From: Megalonaias nervosa
Taxonomy: Eukaryota > Mollusca > Bivalvia > Unionida > Unionidae
Reading direction: 5' to 3'
Assembly: GCA_016617855.1 (NCBI GenBank)
Contig: JAECUM010001802.1
Span: forward strand, 62,001-126,000
DNA length: 64,000 nt
Below the pieces are notes generated by a model, which saw only the letters and a list, made by a program, of their open reading frames with translations, was not told the DNA's origin and did not search any database. Every line of letters starts with the position of its first letter. Position 1 is the first letter of the stretch. Shown one piece after another: positions 56,633 to 64,000 of the stretch. Position numbers and translations under genes: made by a program.

Positions 56633-58879
56633 CTGAATTACACAAATAGATAACTTGTATACTACAGATTCTTAAATTTGTTATAATCTGAGCTGAGAAC
56701 CATATAGCGATAAATTTGGACATCTAAGGGGAGGGATTGCTAGTAATGTACATACATGTGTGTCAAAAGGTAGCTTTCATGACATCATCAAGAAAAAATG
56801 ATTTGCAACATTAACCCTAGCCTTATAGACTTTAATTCTCATGAAGAACTGTCTCACAGAGGGGTTACTGAGATTAATCCATTTTGAGATAGTGTTTGTC
56901 ATGCTATCACAGTTGCCTTTGAGGGGTGAAAGTGACAGCTTAAACAATTTCTTTACTCTTTTGATTTATCCAAATAGAAATCTAAGACCCTAAGTTGCTA
57001 AACCATGCAAAGGAATTTGTATTGATGCAGCACAGATGCAACTGAGATTCGGGATATCATCTGGATCAGGGGTAACTGGTTCATGGCTAGAAACCTGTTT
57101 GATAAAGAACTGTTATGACTCTATGGTCACAAACTTACGTAACAAAAAAGAAGCAAAACAAACAAGTTTTTATAAAACATAACAAACAATTTAATTATCC
57201 AAGTTTCAAATGAAAAACAAGAGAGGAACTTACAGTATTATGAAGTGAATCCAAATTAGTCCTTATAAAGGTTGTTGAAAGTCCTAAATGAATGAAAAGT
57301 TCCTTATAAATTTCAATACCGGATATGTAAAGGTCCTCGAAGAACTGTGACATCATGATGATGTTGTTCAGAATTCCTTCAAATAAGTTGTAACAATTCT
57401 AGAATAATATGATAGTCCAAATCATGAGCACTTTGTATTTCCACTGAACATTTCGCAACAGACCCTACATGACAGCACACAATATTGATTGTATGTCAAA
57501 TTAAGCATATTCACAAGGGGAAGCCACAGAATTATTTTCGAAACATCGACATCCCATCAGTCACTGAGAAACTACACCATAGGTGCCATTTTAAGTCTTA
57601 TTATTAAGACTATTATTGCTAATTGTCAACACATACGTAAACATCTATTTAAAGATCCTATACAATATTATATTTAAGTCATATAGGCCAAACTTAACTA
57701 AAGATATTATGTACACATTACAGCCATGAATAAAATCATGTACCAAGAGTTACAGAAAGTATTGATATACATAACAGAACATAAACCTAACACTAGTTGC
57801 CACTGAATTGTAAAACAGCCTATTCCCACTGATAGTGCATGAATTTCACTCTTTCTTTTTCTCCACTTATTGGGGAAGGAATGATGGCTGTCCTATGGAT
57901 AAGGTTCTTAAAGGTGGTTTGAATGCCAACCAAAGAAGACATCCAAGGTTCCAGATAGGCATTAACAAGTTAGAGACTGCTCTCTGATGCTCCAGGTACA
58001 TTATGAGGTCAAGACTAAGCTGTTGTGTCAAAACAAAGTAAATCTGTAACTACTGTTAAAAGGAAGCAGAAAGGATCAATACGTTTCCTACCCCAATTAC
58101 AATATTTCTCAACATGTTATGTATATTTAATTTTTATTATTTGTTGGCTTTTTTCTCCGTGATTATATGTGATGTGTGATTGTATTTTGTAATTGACCTT
58201 ACTCCAAAATTAGTTCACTGTGTACCTAAATAGGGCCATCGATTTTCCCAACAGCGAAATATATAGCTAGCATTTCTCTGTAAGTATATATTATCTACTA
58301 GGATCATTATCAATGGAAGTAAACATGTTTATCTTAATTTGAATCTAGGACATTGGTAATCCCACATGGAAAACCTGATGTTTGCCATGTTCTTTATCAT
58401 AATTTTAGTAATAGACTTTATCTTGTTGACAACTTAGATTGATCTAGAAATGAACATTTGACCCTCATCGTGGTTCTATTTTTGTGTCTTAGTTTGTATA
58501 TCATGTTATTTACTTGAGAAATGACCCATTCTTGCCTTAACATCTTGAAGACAAATCAGTCATATTGATGTGTTCAATTTTTCATTTGGGTGAATTTTTA
58601 TTAAGTTATTATTCACTGGAGAAAGGAAGTGCTCATCAAAAATATTCTTGGACAGAAACATTGGAATTATACTGAATTCAGACAGGAACATTTTTGGATT
58701 ATATTATTTTGATACATCAAAAGACTGTTAACACATCACTATTCAGGCCATTGGCACATTATCATGTTCTAGACTTCAGGTACATCAAGGCATTCAATAT
58801 TGGAACTTATTTAGAATACGAATGGAATTCAGTTGGAACTTTATACATTTGAATTTGTGATAAATGTTTATGACAATTT
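56633..58879. other. No gene recognised
   Basis: AT-rich unique sequence upstream of the paralogous exon; any upstream exons here were not recognised. Confidence 0.5.
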
Positions 58880-58995
58880 GAGATTTAAATACACAATGCT
58901 GTAAGTTCTTTTTAAATTTCACTTTGTATTCTAGGGAAATAAAGTGTTTGTTGAATTTTACAAAACTTGTTGGTTTTTTCTCTTTTCTGTTGTCT
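58880..58995 (+). other. Second copy of the GTAAGT...CTAGGGAAATAAA segment
   Basis: It shares order with 7563-7700: CTGTAAGTTC, a T-rich tract, TATTCTAGGGAAATAAA, TTTGTTGAA and TTGTTGGTTTTTTCTC. Same strand, about 51 kb apart. Probably an LTR-derived repeat. Confidence 0.4.
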
Positions 58996-59249
58996 AATTT
59001 AAGACCATAGAGCCATGACAAGCACAATTCACATTGTGGGTTGATTGTTTTCTAACCTGAGTGAAATGGCGGACTATTCTGCTCAAAACTGATCTTGGCA
59101 CATAGATCATATGTAAAGAAATTGGTGAGAAGGCAGAGAATCTATAGACTCTTATCCTCTGTGCTGCAACAGTTGACACCTCCTCAGAAATAATTTACTG
59201 GGCATGGTTCCCAGCAGGATATGGAGACTGATGAACCATGGCTGTTGGA
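58996..59249. other. No gene recognised
   Basis: Unique sequence between the repeat and the retroelement copy. Confidence 0.45.
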
Positions 59250-59405
59250 ACAACTAGTAGTATGAACCCTGACATACAACCCCTGACTCTGTGAAAAACT
59301 TGAGGGATTATTCTGAAAGTTAGGAAGGCATAAGCATAGTCATTCTCACTTCAGACTGAAGGCATCCATTGCCCATACCCATCTGGTCCAAAACTGGAGA
59401 GATTA
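59250..59405 (-). pseudogene. DIRS-like pol copy 1, distal fragment
   Basis: Minus-strand wording DYAYAFLTF and RIIPQVF follows a 'D-MAWAMDA' type region, as seen downstream of RNase H in DIRS-type pol genes. It lines up with the start of copy 2 (62220-62360). The link to the main part of copy 1 is cut by the insert at 59406-60465. Confidence 0.5.
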
Positions 59406-59410
59406 ATAGA

Positions 59411-59559
59411 ATCTATGTTGGGGTTTGGACTGTGATAAGGAAATCCCAGTCAAGGGGTTATATTATTTGTCTCCCCATGAGGATACGCCATGTGGGGAGA
59501 CAAACAATGTAACCCTGCATCTGGGATTTCCTTGTCTTGATGCAAACACCAACACAGAT
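59411..59559. mobile_element. Foldback (MITE-like) element, ~149 bp
   Basis: Two arms of about 68 bp, near-inverted, surround a short loop (GAGGATACGCC). Matching arm blocks include ATCTATGTTGGGGTTTG, AAGGAAATCCCAG and TTTGTCTCCCCAT against their reverse complements. By eye the arms are about 80% matched. No clear target-site duplication. Confidence 0.7.
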
Positions 59560-60127
59560 CATTTTTCTTACCCAATTTTTCCAACTAAATTAGAATAACT
59601 GATACTATTACTGTATTATCACATTTAATCGATGAATGTAATGTGAAATTGACAATAAATAATTAATATCTTTTGATATTGGTTAAGTTTTAACTTTCAT
59701 CATTTCTAATTTAGAAAACGTGCAATGGTAGGCAACAGAAAGATAATGTGCAGTACAATATGCCTACAGGGTACAGTTCCAATGAAGTGTGTTGTGACAT
59801 CATGAAATTTTTAATTCACGACTTTCTTGGAAATTTATATTTTCTGTCCTGGAAATATGACAAGTGTTGCTCTCACTAGTGCAATGATACGCTACATGGA
59901 AATCTTTTTGTAGAATAGCATGTGGGCTGATGAATGAGCCACTCTCGTTGGTAAGTACAGGAGTTTACATTAGTAATCACGTTATTATATTTGATTCAAC
60001 TGGGGCAGATTGTGGGTGTTCGACAATGTTAGAAGAAACCAGTTTCATATAACACATTTCTGGTTTTTGCTGGCTTTGCAGTAACACTTTAGAGAGTTTG
60101 GCTTTATGTGGGCAGTGATGTGTATTG

Positions 60128-60129
<2 letters not shown>

Positions 60130-60223
<94 letters not shown>
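60130..60223. repeat. (GT)n microsatellite
   Basis: About 47 dinucleotides with one CT interruption. Confidence 0.95.
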
Positions 60224-60226
<3 letters not shown>

Positions 60227-60282
60227 ATGTTTTGTATGGTGTTTTCAAAGTTGCTTTATGAGTAATTTCTTTTTGCAATATT

Positions 60283-60440
60283 GTTGTTGTTGTTGGATTT
60301 TATAACACCTCCGTCAGGCACAGCAGAAAACATAAAGGGTTTCTTTTTAAAAGTAGTTAGTAGCACGGTGACACCTTGACTGAGACGGCAGGTCTGAGAT
60401 AACCAGATTGAGATAGAAAAAGGTAGGTTAGCAAAACAGA
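60283..60440 (-). mobile_element. Possible SINE tail region
   Basis: The reverse strand ends TGTTATAAAATCCAACAACA, an (AAC)n tail like that of the SINE at 38025, after TGTGCCTGACGGAGGTG. No head or target-site duplication was found. Confidence 0.35.
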
Positions 60441-60465
60441 CCGATTTCTCTGTCACATGGGTGAG

Positions 60466-61130
60466 AAAAAGCAGTAGCTTGTTGTTCAGCCATGTTGTAA
60501 ACTAGTCTACAACTGGCTTACCGCATAGCTGAAAACTCTCTCCACTGCTGACTGATGAAGGGAAAATTTTGTGAGGATCGGCTGTTGATGTCTGGACAGA
60601 ATGTTTCTTGCTTGCAATGTGGTGGACTCTTTTGACTCTCTCCATCTGAGGAGGTTGCAGACTTTCAAGAAGTGAGAAAGCCTGAGAGTGCCTCGTTGAT
60701 GTCTGGGATGTCATGGTTGACATGTTGTCAATGGTGACCACAACATAGCAAAGTTGTACACAGTTTGTGCACCCATGAAGTGCTACAAACACAGCCTACA
60801 TTTCTGTTATTATGGAGGAAAGATTTTTCCACAGATCACAAGTCCAACGTTAACGTGACTACTCTCTCGGGCCATAGATGAACACCCCCGATTGAATCTG
60901 ATGCATTAGCGTACAAGGAAAGAGTGAGGTTTCGAAGATTGTATCAAACTCTGGCTAGAAATCTGCCTTGATTTAGCCAACTCAGATGGTGATGAAATTT
61001 GGATTCCAAGGGAATCTGAGCTTAAAGAGTCCCTGCGAGATCTCCAGTTTGCTAGAAGAAAGAACTGGAAAGGTTGTATATGAAGTTGGCCTAGAGTAAC
61101 TAAATCCACTGCCTCATTTGGAGTCCTCAG

Positions 61131-61196
<66 letters not shown>

Positions 61197-61895
61197 AAGA
61201 GAGAGAGAGAGAGATGCAATAAAAAGTCTTCTTGAGCAGTACTGCTAAAAGAGAATGCATCTGTGTGATCCTTTTCTGGTAACACAAACTGGCTCTTGAC
61301 AGTTTAGGAATTTACCACAAAAGTAAGTTTAAAATTTTGTGAAGGACTCGGATCTGACTTCTGGTGGTGGATTAGGCCCAAGGTGAGTCACTGTCTTCAA
61401 ATAGAATGACAGGTCCCTTAGTAGACACATCTGAAATTGTCGTGCATCAAGCAGTTGTTGATGATGGGAATGCTTACTACCATTCCCAAGGTACAGGCTG
61501 TGGGAGTTGATGCCAGGGCGTAGGGAAGAGAATGAACCTGAGAGACCTCCTGGATTTCCTGTGGGACATAAGGATGGCAATGTAGTGATAAATATTGAAG
61601 AGGTCTATGGAGACTACCCAGCCATTCAACCTTATGGAGCTCCTCTGTGGTGGACATCTCCATCTCAAAAGCTAGCAGTCTTTTGGGAAACTATTTAATA
61701 AGGGCAGATTAAGTCAAAATATCCCCCTTTCTCAGAAACAATATCTGGCAATAGAATCCATGACTTTGCTTGTTTTTCACCATCTCTACTGCCTCCTTCC
61801 TTAGAAGGGTGTTGATCACTCATGTTAAAGATTCAAGGTTGGTCTAGTGGAACCAAAATGGAAATCCTTTATAAAGGTAGAGGGTCCCAGAAGCA
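60466..61895 (-). pseudogene. DIRS-like retroelement copy 1: RT thumb and RNase H, broken
   Basis: Minus-strand coding runs from about 61663. An RT segment has DLSFYLKTVTHLG (about 61400) followed by IQPFQFFLLANW (about 61080), the RT/connection wording of DIRS and related pol. An RNase H domain follows with VVTIDNMSTMTSQ (about 60720) and a His-rich region before VKRVHHIASKK. Frameshifts and stops separate these, so it is inactive. A (GA)n tract (61132-61214) sits in the middle. The same domains in the same order occur in copy 2. The function would be reverse transcription of the element; assignment to DIRS rather than Gypsy rests on the post-RNase H wording. Confidence 0.6.
61132..61214. 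repeat. (GA)n microsatellite inside DIRS-like copy 1
   Basis: About 40 GA dinucleotides with one GAAA interruption. Confidence 0.95.
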
Positions 61896-62219
61896 CAACT
61901 GGTAACCTTCATTTTCACCACAACTGGTGAGTATTTATTATTTTAAATAACGTGAAGTTTTATCACCTTGATTCAATAACATGCCTATGAGTTTGGCATA
62001 AAAATATTATATATTTAAGACTTAGTAAATGTCTTTCCAACTTTACTTTTAATTATTACTTACATGTATGTGTTACCAGTCTAGAAAGGCTGCCACTGTA
62101 TTAAACTTTCTGCTTAAAATAAATATTATTTCGATCTTTGGTCCAATTACACATTGAGATTCTTGCATCATGACCATTGGAACCAAGTGTTTGTGGGTAA
62201 GGCAGGGGGGCTATCAGCT
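61896..62219. other. Spacer between the two DIRS-like copies
   Basis: About 325 bp, AT-rich, no gene seen. Confidence 0.5.
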
Positions 62220-63745
62220 AAGCCTTGACATGTAAGTCCTGAATCTGTGAAGAATGTGAGTGATTACTTCCAAAGGTAGGAATGCATAGGCATAGAGTCG
62301 GTCCCCCTTGAGACTGAAGGTATATCCACTGTCCATGCCCTCTGGCCTAGAACTGGAGAGACATAAAGACACAGCTTGTTGTTTAACCAAGTTGCAACAA
62401 GTCTACTAATGAATTACCCCCACCCACACAGAAAGCTGGTAAGTCTCTTCACTATTGACTGATGCACAGATTATTCTATGACGACAATCAATCCATGCCT
62501 GGAGAGATTGTCTCCCGGGATATTTTCTACCTGAAATGTGTTGGATTCTGAGGGTAATCCCTTCTGTCTTTGTCCGTCTGAGGAGGTATTTGACCGCCAA
62601 GCACTAGTGCCTCCTGAATGTCAGAGGTATGTCGTGATTGACCTGTTGTGTATGGCGATCACAACACACCGAAGTCTTAAGCAGATTATGCACTCCTGAA
62701 GTGCTTGAAATGCAGTCCATTTTTCTAAGTTGATACATAGGAGAGATTCTTCTGAAGATCATAAGCCATACAGGACTACTCCCTGGGCTCTATGTGAGCA
62801 CCACAGCTTTAATCTTAGGCAATGACGTACCAGGAAAGAAAGAGGTTCCAGAGCTTGTATCAGACTCTGGCCAGAAACCTGCCTTGATTTAGCCAGCACA
62901 GACAGTGAAGAACTTTGGATCCAAAGGCAAACTGAGAAGACAGGGATCAATGTTTGCTACAAGAGGGAACTGGAGGGGCCTCATATAAAGTTGCTAGAGG
63001 AACTAAATTCGCTGCTGCGTGAGGGTGATGAGAAGAGAGAGAGAGAGAAGCGACAACAAACTCTTCTTGAGTGGCACTGCTAAATGAGACAGGATCTGTG
63101 TGATCATTTTGGGGGAATCGGGGGCAATGGAAATCCTTTGACAGGTGAGAAATTCATTCCCATCATAAGCAACATTTTGATCAGGCATTATGTAGTGGGG
63201 AATTAAACTGAGTTGTGTCACTGTCTTCAAACAGAAACGGGTCCCTTGGTAAGGCATGTTTTAGACTGCTGTGAATGAACCAGACATATATGATGGGAGC
63301 CCCTAGCAATGTAAGTGAATAGCTATTAGTCTCATGACCAAAGTAGACTTTGGAAGTCGAAACCAGGCCGAAGGGAATGGAATGAAACTGAGAGACCCCG
63401 TAGCCCAAACAAAACTGTAGGAATTTCATGTGGGGTGAAAGAATGGCAATGTGTGCAGGTAAGCATCCTAGAGGTCTATAAAGACTACCCAGTCTGAGGT
63501 GGACATCTTCTAGAAGGCTAGCACTCTTCATGAGAACAATATTTTATGTGGACAGAGAAATAATGAGTCAACATCACCCCATTTCTTTGAAATAAACTCT
63601 GGCAATAAATCTATGACATTGCTTGTCTGTCACCTTCTCTACTGCCCCCTCCCTTACAAGGGTGTAAACCACTTTCATTATAGGTTCCATTTTGGTCTGT
63701 TGAAGCTCAGTGGAGGTCCTTGATAAAAGTGGAGGGTTTTAGATG
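62220..63745 (-). pseudogene. DIRS-like retroelement copy 2: RT, thumb and RNase H, broken
   Basis: Minus-strand RT begins near 63531 with SPHMKFLQF and IPFGL, the palm region, followed by a degenerate catalytic site (IIYVWFIHSS where YLDDW is expected) and FCLKTVTQLSLIP. RNase H-like and post-RNase H pieces follow (SVCLWIQSSSLSVLAKSRQV at about 62900, QHISGRKYPG at about 62545). Copy 1 and copy 2 run in the same direction and are collinear, so they form a tandem duplication or two related insertions. Both are dead. Confidence 0.65.

Positions 63746-63747
<2 letters not shown>

Positions 63748-63797
<50 letters not shown>
63748..63797. repeat. (AAT)n microsatellite
   Basis: About 16 AAT triplets. 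Confidence 0.95.
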
Positions 63798-63799
<2 letters not shown>

Positions 63800-64000
63800 C
63801 TTTATTTAATGAGGGTAAAGCAATTAATAACTACTTACAAAATAGAAATAATGTTCCTTTTGGCCCTAAAAGACATATGCGCAGATATATACAGAGTGCA
63901 ATCAATCAATACCCATCTCATGCATCCATACATTAATACTGTACGTAGATACTGCAGACCCAGACTAGTTAACTATACATGTAAATTGTAAAAACACACA
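63798..64000. other. No gene recognised to the window end
   Basis: Unique sequence; a 60-codon plus frame (63809-63991) has no recognised match. Confidence 0.45.

Larger units (their letters stand above)
59406..60465. other. ~1.06 kb insert interrupting DIRS-like copy 1
   Basis: Includes the foldback element, a (GT)n tract (60130-60223) and, at about 60283-60440, a SINE-like tail starting with GTTGTTGTTGTT on this strand and CCTCCGTCAGGCACAGCAGA. Confidence 0.6.

Noticed and set aside
56633..64000. A first-strand exon for the minus-strand C2 gene
   Set aside because: I looked for the reverse complement of the 18540-18667 exon and found no match.

Overview
The window reads as genomic DNA of an invertebrate animal. 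A marine mollusc is the best guess: it has spliced exons with GT-AG borders, tRNA-derived SINEs ending in (AAC)n after a GCGTTAAACCC-like block, many long minisatellites, Polinton/Maverick pieces, C2H2 zinc-finger arrays and DIRS-like retroelement copies. No bacterial operon, rRNA or CRISPR is present. The species cannot be fixed from sequence alone.

Layout. 1-2346 is the end of one decayed Polinton-like element (integrase, zinc-ribbon/PLA2 protein, packaging ATPase, terminal module). 2347-8990 is mixed: two C2H2 zinc-finger fragments, an OTU/transposase-like pseudogene, a SINE head, an LTR-like stretch and AT-rich DNA. 8990-16047 is the capsid half of a Polinton-like element, all on the minus strand. 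It holds, in reading order, a coiled-coil protein, a small core-like protein, a capsid-like protein, a hydrophobic/basic pX-like protein, an adenain-like protease, a fibre-like protein, a small coil/membrane protein and a jelly-roll-like protein, all with frameshifts or stops. The element ends in the same 243-244 bp module as the first one. 16048-18539 is satellite DNA.

18540-25470 carries three plus-strand exons that splice in phase into a complete C-terminal C2 domain (calpain-5/TRA-3-like in my reading), with a polyadenylation signal 36 bp after the stop. A paralogue with exons of identical length lies on the minus strand at 51908-56632, so the two genes are convergent. Between them are minisatellites, at least four SINEs (three with clear target-site duplications), a 5.5 kb array of a ~76 bp unit (35640-41130), an orphan decayed protein-primed DNA polymerase B (41358-42907) and a 32 bp array. 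57-64 kb holds two head-to-tail decayed DIRS-like RT/RNase H copies; one is split by ~1.06 kb that contains a foldback element.

How the parts relate. Integrase, ATPase, protease and capsid genes would together insert, package, mature and assemble a Polinton/adintovirus-like particle, but every copy here is broken and none looks functional. The only convincing host genes are the two C2-domain genes and possibly one further exon at 31378-31532. Most of the rest is repeat DNA.
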